Assembly (NCBI GenBank): GCA_018066965.1
Contig: JAGPVP010000111.1
Coordinates: forward strand, 1-64,000
Length of the DNA: 64,000 bases
Origin: Zhongshania sp.
Lineage (GTDB): Bacteria > Pseudomonadota > Gammaproteobacteria > Pseudomonadales > Spongiibacteraceae
Reading direction: 5' to 3'
How positions within the stretch are numbered: the first letter of the stretch is position 1; each line of letters begins with the position of its first letter. Below are positions 16,344 through 23,895 of this stretch, one piece after another. The notes beneath the pieces were generated by a model that did no database searches, was not told the origin of the DNA, and saw only the letters and a program-made list of their open reading frames with translations. Both the position numbers and the translations under genes were made by a program.

Positions 16344-17705
16344 ATGCTGATAGCGACAAATCCTTGTAGCGGCAAAATTATTGCCGAATACCCTACCCTC
16401 AACAATACCGAACTCCACGAACGTATCGGCGACGCCTTCCGAGCCACCGATCAATGGCAGGCGCGCAGTTACCAAGAGCGTGGGCAAGTGTTGCGAGCGG
16501 TTGCCGCTGAACTCCGAAACCAAAAAGACCATCTAGCGAAACTAATGGCAATGGAGATGGGCAAACCTATTAAAGAAGGCACCGCCGAGGTTGAAAAAGC
16601 CGCAGGCTGCGCCGAATATTACGCCGAACACGCCGCTGAATACTTAGCCCCGCAAACGCTGCCATCCGATGCGAGCATTAGCTATGTTTGTCATCCGCCG
16701 CTAGGGACATTACTGGGCATTCTGCCGTGGAACGCGCCGCTGTGGCTGGCCTTCCGTTACCTCGCACCCGCACTAATGGCGGGCAACACCTGCGTAATGA
16801 AACACGACCCCAATGTGCCTGCCTGCGCAATTGCCATCGCCAAAGTATTCGCAGACGCCGATGCGCCCGAAAATATTGTGGTGAACCTTCCTATTAGCAA
16901 TGACACGATAGAAACCGCTATTCGCGATCCACGTATCGCCGCTGTATCCTTCACAGGCTCAGGTAATGCTGGCCGTATCGTTGCGGCAGTAGCCGGTTCA
17001 GAAATCAAACCCACGGTGCTTGAGTTAGGTGGCTCAGACCCCTGCATTGTTCTCGCGGATGCCAACTTAGAGACAGCGGCTGACATTGCCACCCTATCCC
17101 GCATGATCAATGCCGGACAATCTTGCATTGCAGCCAAACGTATTATTGTGGAAGACGCGGTATACGATGTTTTTGTAGAAAAACTACAAAGCCGCATGGC
17201 TAAATTTAAATCGGGCGACCCTCTACTGGCCGATACCGACGTAGGCCCTATCGCCCGCGAAGACCTGCGCCAAAACCTGCATCGCCAAGTAACAGAAACC
17301 ATCAATGCTGGCGCCAATTGTCTGCTAGGCGGCGAGCTAAGCGATGGCCCCGGCTTTTTCTACCCGCCAACCTTACTCATCGATGTAACAGAAGACATGT
17401 GCGCGTTTAAAGAAGAAACCTTCGGCCCCATCATGGTTGTTATACGTGCTGCCGACGTTGAAGAGGCCGTGCAGCTCGCCAATGAAACCCCATATGGCCT
17501 CGGCGCCGCAGTCTGGACAGCTAACGCTGAACTTGCCACCAACATTGCCAACCGCCTAGAAGCAGGCCAAGTTGCTATTAATGGCATTGTTAAAACCGAT
17601 TCACGTTTACCTAGCGGTGGTATAAAAGGTTCTGGCTACGGCCGCGAACTTGGGCCGCATGGAATTCGGGAGTTTGTGAACACTAAGCAGATTTGGGTGA
17701 AGTGA
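16344..17705 (+). CDS. doeC: NAD(P)-dependent semialdehyde dehydrogenase of ectoine catabolism (DoeC-like)
   Basis: This 453-residue aldehyde dehydrogenase has the active-site Glu in LELGGSDP and the catalytic Cys in NAGQSCIAAKR. It also has the cofactor loop SFTGSGNAGR and the ETFGPIMVV motif. It resembles succinate-semialdehyde dehydrogenases. In an ectoine cluster the substrate would be aspartate 4-semialdehyde, giving aspartate. A GAGGTAG ribosome site precedes the ATG. The gap to doeA is 56 bases, and a hairpin follows the stop. No transporter or MocR/AsnC-type ectoine regulator lies beside the cluster. Confidence 0.87.
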   Translation: MLIATNPCSGKIIAEYPTLNNTELHERIGDAFRATDQWQARSYQERGQVLRAVAAELRNQKDHLAKLMAMEMGKPIKEGTAEVEKAAGCAEYYAEHAAEYLAPQTLPSDASISYVCHPPLGTLLGILPWNAPLWLAFRYLAPALMAGNTCVMKHDPNVPACAIAIAKVFADADAPENIVVNLPISNDTIETAIRDPRIAAVSFTGSGNAGRIVAAVAGSEIKPTVLELGGSDPCIVLADANLETAADIATLSRMINAGQSCIAAKRIIVEDAVYDVFVEKLQSRMAKFKSGDPLLADTDVGPIAREDLRQNLHRQVTETINAGANCLLGGELSDGPGFFYPPTLLIDVTEDMCAFKEETFGPIMVVIRAADVEEAVQLANETPYGLGAAVWTANAELATNIANRLEAGQVAINGIVKTDSRLPSGGIKGSGYGRELGPHGIREFVNTKQIWVK

Positions 17706-17717
17706 AGTAAATCATAT

Positions 17718-17750
17718 GAGTAAGCACTATAAGGACTTAAGTGCTTACTC
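17718..17750 (+). terminator. Terminator hairpin after the ectoine cluster
   Basis: GAGTAAGCACT pairs with AGTGCTTACTC (11 base pairs, 11-base loop). The tract that follows is only moderately T-rich (TGCATTTCTT). It lies between convergent doeC and the beta-lactamase gene. Confidence 0.65.
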
Positions 17751-17804
17751 TGCATTTCTTATTGCTATGTCACGCTCGCTCAACACCCCACCTACGTAGA
17801 GTGG

Positions 17805-18527
17805 TTAAAGCTTATCGGCGGCCAGTTCTCTGGTGTGCTCCAGCAAGGACACATCGCCCACCTTGCCATGTCCTGGAATCACAAGCTTGGCATCGCCATA
17901 TCGAGACTGAAGCGTCTCGGCCGCTCCAGACCACGCACTGATTACCGCATCGTTGGTATTGCCAAGGTTCGTCGCCTCTTTGGCGCGAATAAGGCATCCC
18001 CCAAAAAGTATTTTTTGATTTGGCAACCAAACAACAACATTATCCTTTGAGTGCCCCGCCCCCGGGTAGAAGACTTCTATTTGACCTGCAAGTAACCAAA
18101 AGTCGTCATTAACAAAACTGTTTGTCGCCTCTGCCTTACCAGCATTACTGAGAATTTCGTTAGTCGATTCAGAGGCATACGTTGGAATAGCTTTCGAGTT
18201 TAAATATTGAATACCCGCCGTTCGATCTTCATGAAAATGCGTTGAAACACTGCCTTTAATACTAAAGCCCTGCAACATTATCCACTCCAAAAGTTGCTCA
18301 GTGTCCTCGACCGACCACGGTGTATCGACGATGTATGCGTCATTACCAACAAGGACTATTAAGCCATTGGAATCAACTAAGCCAAATCCGTCTACGGCCT
18401 TAAAAGACGTGTGAAGATACACACTCTCATTAAGTTTCTGAATTTTTAAATTTGGGATTTCATCATCTGCATATGCACTCGTCATTGACGCAAACAACAA
18501 AAACAAAACAGCTAATACCACTCTCAT
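17805..18527 (-). CDS. Subclass B1 metallo-beta-lactamase, IMP-like
   Basis: This 240-residue secreted enzyme has a signal peptide ending near SAYA. It has all six B1 zinc ligands: His97, His99 and Asp101 in THFHEDR, His159 in GAGHSKDN, Cys178 in FGGCLIR and His220 in IPGHGKVGD. Long stretches recall the IMP family (NLKIQKL, VYLHTSF, KAIPTYASE, IEVFYPGAGH, NVVVWLP, KILFGGC). IMP enzymes hydrolyse penicillins, cephalosporins and carbapenems. The Lys two residues from the zinc Cys, which binds the substrate carboxylate in many B1 enzymes, is Arg here. The start is fixed by TAGGTAGG upstream of an ATG that gives a clean signal peptide. The setting looks chromosomal: no integron, IS or transposase is visible. 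An AraC regulator is transcribed towards it from 153 bases upstream. Confidence 0.92.
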   Translation of the reverse strand: MRVVLAVLFLLFASMTSAYADDEIPNLKIQKLNESVYLHTSFKAVDGFGLVDSNGLIVLVGNDAYIVDTPWSVEDTEQLLEWIMLQGFSIKGSVSTHFHEDRTAGIQYLNSKAIPTYASESTNEILSNAGKAEATNSFVNDDFWLLAGQIEVFYPGAGHSKDNVVVWLPNQKILFGGCLIRAKEATNLGNTNDAVISAWSGAAETLQSRYGDAKLVIPGHGKVGDVSLLEHTRELAADKL

Positions 18528-18679
18528 AAAATACCTACCTAAGAGGTTTTCAGGGAAAATATACCGCGCATACAACCAAAAGCGCTTACTGAATTTCCGC
18601 TAATGTGACATTCCAGTAGCACTTGGCAAAAACGTTTAACTCTAATTGCGGCGCCGGCATAATAATTAAAGCTAGGCTC

Positions 18680-19744
18680 TCAGCGCTGGCTTTCGCGTTC
18701 ATGCTGACGATATTCACCTGGCGTGGTGCCCGTCCATTTTTTAAAGCAGCGATGGAATGCCGACGGATCGGTAAACCCCATTAGAGCGGCAACCGCATTT
18801 ATTGATAATTCCGAATTACCCAAATATGCCATTGCGGCGTCGCGACGGCATTCGTCTTTAAGCTGCTGAAAGGTGGTACCTTCTTTTTTAAGGCGACGGC
18901 GCAAGGTGGGCGCAGACATATTCAGGGCGTCGGTAATACGTTCAAAACTTGGAAAACCTTGCGAAAAATCATGACCGATCATTGCACGTACTCGCGCAAC
19001 TAAGCTACCGTCGTCTCGCGCGCCACTCATCACCATTAATGGGTATGGTGCGGCTCGCAAAAAATCTTTTAAGGTTCGTTCATTGTGAACTAAGGGGTAA
19101 TTTAAATAGCGAGTATCGAAAACAAATTCATCTCGCAGCTGACCGTAATATACGGGGCAGGAAAATAACTGCTGATATTTATCTACACGGACTTTCCCCG
19201 CCGGAGCTTGGCCAGCAAAGCGCACTTCTTTTAGCTCGATATTACTGCCCACCAACCAACAAAAAAAGCGATGCCAAATAGACAAGCCATAAAGATCTGC
19301 GGCATCTACTTTATCGCCAGCAAAACCTTTTTTGACACTGCCATAACCTACTATTGCGCTGTCCTTGCGAGTATCTAAATAAATTTGCGCATCAGCATCA
19401 TAAAAAGTACGAAAAAATTCACAAGCGCGCTTGATTGCCTTGCCCAAATTTTCACAACCGATAATGCAATAGCACATCATACGAAATGCGCCTGGGGTCA
19501 CACTCTGGCCAAGCATTAAGCCAAAGGCTTCATCCTGTAAAAGGCTCATGACCTGCTGATACAATTTAGTGTATTGCATAGCAGATATATTGGCTTGATA
19601 ACCCGGCGAGCGATTATTCAAGGGATTAAATCCAATACCCGCCACGGTCAAAATTCCGCTATGGTCATAACCGCGTTCAGCAGCTAAATTCAGCAATGAA
19701 CGAGCGAATTTGGTTGGTACGGTTTCTAGATCGATATTACTCAG
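18680..19744 (-). CDS. AraC family regulator (arabinose-binding-like domain), possible CTG start
   Basis: It combines an OruR-type N-terminal ligand domain with a C-terminal AraC HTH pair (ITDALNMSAPTLRRRL; INAVAALMGFTDPSAFHRCFKKWTG). The first ATG lies inside the domain and the usual alternative is TTG at 19696. Reading upstream in frame adds SNIDLETVPTKFARSL, which matches the usual family start, before a stop. The only initiator in that extension is CTG at 19744, which has GGAG seven bases upstream. I therefore place the start there. It precedes the metallo-beta-lactamase gene on the same strand and is divergent from the HLSL-repeat protein. Effector unknown. Confidence 0.8.
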   Translation of the reverse strand: MSNIDLETVPTKFARSLLNLAAERGYDHSGILTVAGIGFNPLNNRSPGYQANISAMQYTKLYQQVMSLLQDEAFGLMLGQSVTPGAFRMMCYCIIGCENLGKAIKRACEFFRTFYDADAQIYLDTRKDSAIVGYGSVKKGFAGDKVDAADLYGLSIWHRFFCWLVGSNIELKEVRFAGQAPAGKVRVDKYQQLFSCPVYYGQLRDEFVFDTRYLNYPLVHNERTLKDFLRAAPYPLMVMSGARDDGSLVARVRAMIGHDFSQGFPSFERITDALNMSAPTLRRRLKKEGTTFQQLKDECRRDAAMAYLGNSELSINAVAALMGFTDPSAFHRCFKKWTGTTPGEYRQHERESQR

Positions 19745-19890
19745 CTGACTTCTCCAACGCGTTTAACTCGATTTTTCTTATATTAGTTTTTATCTTAGCA
19801 GCCAAGCGGCAAACTAAGGTAAATTATCTACCAAGTGCAAAAATCTCTACCCGCTTGAATAGATTCTCCAAGCTGGCCATAATCAGGACT

Positions 19891-20505
19891 ATGACTGACT
19901 CTCGCTTTGATCTAATACTCACTGGCAATCTCGCCCCCGGCGTGTCGCGCGAGGCTGCCATCAATAAGCTCGCGGCGTTGTTTAAGCGCCCAGTGGAACA
20001 GATCGACAAGCTACTCAATGGCAAGCCCAGTCGCATCCGCAAAGACCTTAATCAAGCCGAGCTACAGCGCTATCAGCAAGCTTTTAACAATATTGGCGTT
20101 ATCACCAAGGTCATGGCCGCTACGCCAACGCCAGTTCAGACTGCCGAAAGCAAAATCTTACCGTCGTCTAATTTGTCTTTATGCCCAAATGGCACACCGG
20201 TTTTAACTGCCGATGAACGTGAACATCCGCCGCTTTCCGCCCCCGATACAGATCACCTAAGCATTGCCGATATTGGTCAGACTCTAGCAGAAAGTGATTC
20301 TATACCACCCGTGCCGGCACCCGACACCACTCACCTCAGCCTCACTGCGGCCGGTACTAATTTATTACCACCAGCGGCACCACAGGTATTTACTGCGCCG
20401 CAAAATAGCCACTTAAGCTTATGCTGTGTCGGCACTCCGCTGTTGGACGAAAAACCAAAAGCCACTTACCGCACGCCAAATACCGAGCATCTAAAGCTCC
20501 TGTAA
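19891..20505 (+). CDS. Unknown protein with small N-terminal domain and five HLSL-type repeats
   Basis: The protein has 204 residues. Residues 5-75 form a compact domain (FDLILTGNLAPGVSREAAI, LLNGKPSRIRKDLNQAE, YQQAFNNIGV) of a kind I have seen attached to RDD-type membrane proteins; its function is unknown. The rest is a proline-rich tail with repeats at about 93-105, 118-132, 144-159, 170-185 and 196-204. The unit is roughly P-(D/Q/N)-(T/N)-x-HLSL-xxx-G-T-x-LL, and the last copy ends the protein (HLKLL). No signal peptide or membrane span is seen. The ATG after CAGGACT is preferred over upstream frames that would add a hydrophobic, unrelated extension. Confidence 0.65.
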   Translation: MTDSRFDLILTGNLAPGVSREAAINKLAALFKRPVEQIDKLLNGKPSRIRKDLNQAELQRYQQAFNNIGVITKVMAATPTPVQTAESKILPSSNLSLCPNGTPVLTADEREHPPLSAPDTDHLSIADIGQTLAESDSIPPVPAPDTTHLSLTAAGTNLLPPAAPQVFTAPQNSHLSLCCVGTPLLDEKPKATYRTPNTEHLKLL

Positions 20506-20541
20506 CACCAATTTCTATAACAGGATTTTTTAACACCGTAT

Positions 20542-21921
20542 TCAATGGCCGCGCGGGAATCTCAGTACGATTCGCAGACCAGGATTATTATCTTTTAATT
20601 CAATATAACCGTCGTGCAAACGCACAACCGCCTGCACCAAACTCAAGCCCAGACCATTTCCTGGATGGCGACTACGGCTATGTTCAACGCGGAAAAAGCG
20701 CTGAAAAACGCGCTCGCGATCTTCTTCAGGAATACCAATACCGCTGTCTGCCACTTCAATTCGAACAATACTGCCTTCAACGGCGAGATTCACCCGAACA
20801 AGCCCCCCTTCAGGGGTGTACTTAATCGCGTTATCTACCAAGTTGGCCACGGCCTGAAATAACAAATTGCGATCGCCATGAAAGCTACCAACTTTAGCAA
20901 GGCCAGTATGGAAGGATTGATCCTTTTCTGCCGCTAGTGGCTCATAAAGTTCAATAACATCTGTCACTAAGGTGCATAGGTCGACCTCTGCAAAGCCTGA
21001 ACGGCGGTGCCCTGTTTCTACTTGAGCAATACGCAGCAAAGCACTAAACGTACCCAGTAAACCGTCGGCTTCTTCTATCAACAACTCTATTTGGTCGCGG
21101 TTTGCTGGGTCTTTACAATTTTCATTTAGATCGCTAAGGCGGTTTCGTAAGCGAGTCAGCGGTGTACGTAAGTCGTGGGCAATATTGTCTGACACTTGCC
21201 GCACGCCGGTCATCAAGGCTTCTATACGATCCAGCATTTGGTTGACGCTTTCTGATAAGCGTAAGAAATCGCCGCTACTCGTATGGGTATCAATACGCTC
21301 AGATAAATCACCCGTCATAATCCGCCGCAAGGTGACGTTAATATGCTCAACACGCCTAAGTGTTAAAGCTGCAACTATCGCGCCGCCAATAGTACCCAGT
21401 AAAATTGTTGCGACCATACTGCGTGTTAGCGCACCACCAACTAGCTTGGTGCTATTCAGAACATCGGCGTAATGCCGTGCAACAAGCACATGTTCGCCGC
21501 CAGCTAACTGCCGCGAGCGCGCCACAAATTCTGTGCCTACCGAATCTGCAGTGTTGGTTAATGATTCAAAATTGAAACCTAACCAACCGTCGCGATACTC
21601 TTCACTGTCTGGCCATTGGTCAAGGTTACCCGCAATTTTATTGAGGTTTTCATCGCCGACATAATAGAAAAACCGGATAAGCCGATCAGGGCCGCTGTGG
21701 ATTTTTACAAATTCATCCACCGCCGCCTCGCCACCGGTTTCGTAGGCCTGACTCAAGGATGCCAGCTCATCTGACACCGAATGATGAACGTCGGCGAAGA
21801 AATCATAGGCGATAAAGGCGTAGATCAGCGCCAGCACCATAAATACCGCAACGCTGAGCCACGCCACATAGCTGACCAGAAACCGGAAGGTAAAACTGGT
21901 AAATATTTTACTGAGAATCAT
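20542..21921 (-). CDS. Two-component sensor histidine kinase (EnvZ/QseC-like layout)
   Basis: This 459-residue membrane kinase has TM1 at about residues 12-35, a periplasmic sensor region to about 165, TM2 and a HAMP linker. It then has HisKA with the phospho-acceptor His in NIAHDLRTPLTRL and HATPase_c with N (NLVDNAIKYTPEGG), G1 (ADSGIGIP) and G2 (GNGLGLSL) boxes. It autophosphorylates and passes phosphate to the response regulator encoded just upstream; the genes overlap by 14 bases. The periplasmic signal is unknown. The divergent exported protein beyond the response regulator is a possible partner or target. Confidence 0.93.
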   Translation of the reverse strand: MILSKIFTSFTFRFLVSYVAWLSVAVFMVLALIYAFIAYDFFADVHHSVSDELASLSQAYETGGEAAVDEFVKIHSGPDRLIRFFYYVGDENLNKIAGNLDQWPDSEEYRDGWLGFNFESLTNTADSVGTEFVARSRQLAGGEHVLVARHYADVLNSTKLVGGALTRSMVATILLGTIGGAIVAALTLRRVEHINVTLRRIMTGDLSERIDTHTSSGDFLRLSESVNQMLDRIEALMTGVRQVSDNIAHDLRTPLTRLRNRLSDLNENCKDPANRDQIELLIEEADGLLGTFSALLRIAQVETGHRRSGFAEVDLCTLVTDVIELYEPLAAEKDQSFHTGLAKVGSFHGDRNLLFQAVANLVDNAIKYTPEGGLVRVNLAVEGSIVRIEVADSGIGIPEEDRERVFQRFFRVEHSRSRHPGNGLGLSLVQAVVRLHDGYIELKDNNPGLRIVLRFPRGH

Positions 21922-22585
21922 CCAACATATATCCAGCGCCGCGAACGGTGTTCAGCAGGGGTTTATCAAAGCCTTTGTCGATTTTTTGACGCAAGCGACT
22001 GATATGAACATCGATGACGTTGGTTTGGGGATCAAAATGGTAGTCCCACACGTTCTCTAGCAACATCGTGCGGGTCACAACCTGACCGGCGTGACGCATC
22101 AGGTATTCTAATAATTTGTACTCTCTGGGCTGCAAATTAAACGGCTGCCCCGCGCGTGACACTTTATGGGCCAGCAAATCCATTTCTAGGTCGGCCACTT
22201 TTAAACGCGTGACCGCGGAACCTGCTTCTTTCCGACGTAATATTACTTCAATACGAGCTAGCAATTCTGCAAATGCAAACGGTTTAACCAAATAGTCGTC
22301 GCCGCCCGCCTTAAGCCCTTTTACGCGGTCATCCACTTCGCCCAAAGCACTTAAAATTAGCGCGGGCGTGCTGTCATTAGAGGCCCGCAAGGTTTGAATA
22401 ATAGTTAAGCCATCAACATGGGGAAGCATACGATCTACAATTAAGGCGTCATATTGCTCTGTGGTTGCCTTCACTAAACCCGTTTTGCCGTCGGCAGCGT
22501 GCTCAACTTGATACCCGCTTTCACGCAAGCCTTTCACAATATACTCGGCTACGCTCGCATCATCTTCTATCAATAAAACCCGCAT
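21908..22585 (-). CDS. OmpR/PhoB-family response regulator
   Basis: This 225-residue regulator has a receiver domain with the acidic pair (EDD, residues 7-9), the phospho-acceptor Asp in ALIVDRMLP, the Thr/Ser and Lys switch (SALGE; LVKPFAF) and a C-terminal winged helix (NVWDYHFDPQTNVIDVHISRL). It pairs with the overlapping histidine kinase. It is divergent from the small exported-protein gene, whose control by this system is plausible but unproven. Confidence 0.95.
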   Translation of the reverse strand: MRVLLIEDDASVAEYIVKGLRESGYQVEHAADGKTGLVKATTEQYDALIVDRMLPHVDGLTIIQTLRASNDSTPALILSALGEVDDRVKGLKAGGDDYLVKPFAFAELLARIEVILRRKEAGSAVTRLKVADLEMDLLAHKVSRAGQPFNLQPREYKLLEYLMRHAGQVVTRTMLLENVWDYHFDPQTNVIDVHISRLRQKIDKGFDKPLLNTVRGAGYMLDDSQ

Positions 22586-22761
22586 CTACATTAATCCCTT
22601 CCGCTTTTATTATGGTTTGCTGCCCGTCCGCCTTTCAACTGCGAAACAAGCATCGATGAAAGACCTAAGTTGGTGAAGTACATCTACTTATTCCTCCTTA
22701 GTATGGAGGCGCGTAGACTTTTTTCCAACAGCTTCAGCTCCGGTAAGGGAGACTAACAGCA

Positions 22762-23250
22762 ATGAATAATATAAAAAATGTCTATGCCTGTCTTACACAT
22801 TATCTAAGCAAACTGCATTATTTGATGTTACTGGCCTGCGGGCTCATGCCCTGTGCAGTATTAAGCGACAACTGGGGAGAAGAATCTGTTAATGACTTCA
22901 CTGTACCGAAGGGTCAAACGTTAAATTACCGACCTACAATCAGTTTTTGCATAGAACGCGATGAAACCACGGGGAAATTTCAGGCCTTCAACGCCAACCA
23001 AGCCCGTTTCAACCGAGTTTGGATGGAGCAAAGCAATGCCAAACAAGGTAGTGAGGCTACCAAAGCCCTACTTAAAATGGGCTTTAAGGCACTCTATAAA
23101 TCCTTTCATGACCGCAGCGCCAGCGCAAAACGTTACCTACCCGACGAAGAAGGTCGAGTAGCCGTATCTAGTTTCGACCGTTACGACACAGACTACAGCG
23201 TACATGTGCGCAGCGATTCGCTGACTCTTGGCGTCGCACTCGCCTTTTGA
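22762..23250 (+). CDS. Unknown exported protein divergent from the two-component system
   Basis: The protein has 162 residues. A hydrophobic segment (about 18-34, YLMLLACGLMPCAVLS) looks like a signal peptide with a long N-region. The mature part is polar, with a TISFCIERDETTG segment and a C-terminal VRSDSLTLGVALAF ending in Phe like an outer-membrane strand. No known domain is recognised. GGGAGACTAACAGCA precedes the ATG. The position, back-to-back with a response regulator, suggests membership in its regulon. Confidence 0.65.
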   Translation: MNNIKNVYACLTHYLSKLHYLMLLACGLMPCAVLSDNWGEESVNDFTVPKGQTLNYRPTISFCIERDETTGKFQAFNANQARFNRVWMEQSNAKQGSEATKALLKMGFKALYKSFHDRSASAKRYLPDEEGRVAVSSFDRYDTDYSVHVRSDSLTLGVALAF

Positions 23251-23317
23251 TCTGGCTACACCTAGGGCGAGCAGCCCTGCTACAATGCGGCGGTTTCTGT
23301 TGTGGATCTTGCCGCCA

Positions 23318-23875
23318 ATGCCCAAAAAATCTAAAACGACTAATCCGTTACCTAAAAAAGACGCCACGACTAAGCCTGTCAGCGATAATCAAATAATAGC
23401 GAATGAAGGCCCACCGGGTGTATTCCGTCGTATCGCGGTGATTGTTTACGACGCATTTTTACTCTTTGCGGTGCTGTTTGTAGCCACACTGATTCCCGCC
23501 TACTTTATTAGCCCCGAATCATTTATCGCGAATCCCGCTAATAATAGCGTGGTGCATGAACTCGACATTCCGCTGCAAGGCTGGATTTATCGCGCCTATT
23601 TGGTGACGCTGATTATTATTTTTTATGGTTGGTTTTGGCGTAAAAATGGGCAAACTCTTGGCATGCAAGCATGGCGTATTAAATTAGAAAGCCAAGATGG
23701 TGGCAAACCAAGCTGGGGACAATGCACTATTCGAGTATTGGTGGCCGGTGTGTCGCTGCTTGCGGGCGGCTTAGGTTACTGGTGGATTTGGATAGATCGC
23801 GACAGCTTGTCATGGCATGACCGCGCCTCTAAAACCGTATTGCGCTCAATACCTAAAGACAAGAAAAAAGCCTGA
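23318..23875 (+). CDS. RDD family membrane protein
   Basis: This 185-residue protein has a charged N-terminus (MPKKSKTTNPLPKKD) and an RDD domain with membrane segments at about 45-65, 95-115 and 140-160. Motif pieces are FRRIAVIVYDAFLL, KNGQTLGMQAWRIKL and SWHDRASKTVL. RDD proteins are poorly understood, and some transport ions or solutes. The ATG before MPKKSK is preferred; the upstream frame would overlap the preceding gene and add a non-family extension. Its stop lies within the left arm of a strong bidirectional terminator shared with lptG. Confidence 0.88.
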   Translation: MPKKSKTTNPLPKKDATTKPVSDNQIIANEGPPGVFRRIAVIVYDAFLLFAVLFVATLIPAYFISPESFIANPANNSVVHELDIPLQGWIYRAYLVTLIIIFYGWFWRKNGQTLGMQAWRIKLESQDGGKPSWGQCTIRVLVAGVSLLAGGLGYWWIWIDRDSLSWHDRASKTVLRSIPKDKKKA

Positions 23876-23895
23876 ATAAGTACTCAGGCTTTTTT
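23864..23895. terminator. Strong bidirectional Rho-independent terminator
   Basis: AAAAAAGCCTGA pairs with TCAGGCTTTTTT across an 8-base loop, with U-tracts in both directions. It serves the convergent RDD and lptG genes and overlaps both stop regions. Confidence 0.92.

Noticed and set aside
22465-22659. Forward open frame over the response-regulator gene
   Set aside because: It is a shadow of the well-conserved reverse-strand gene.
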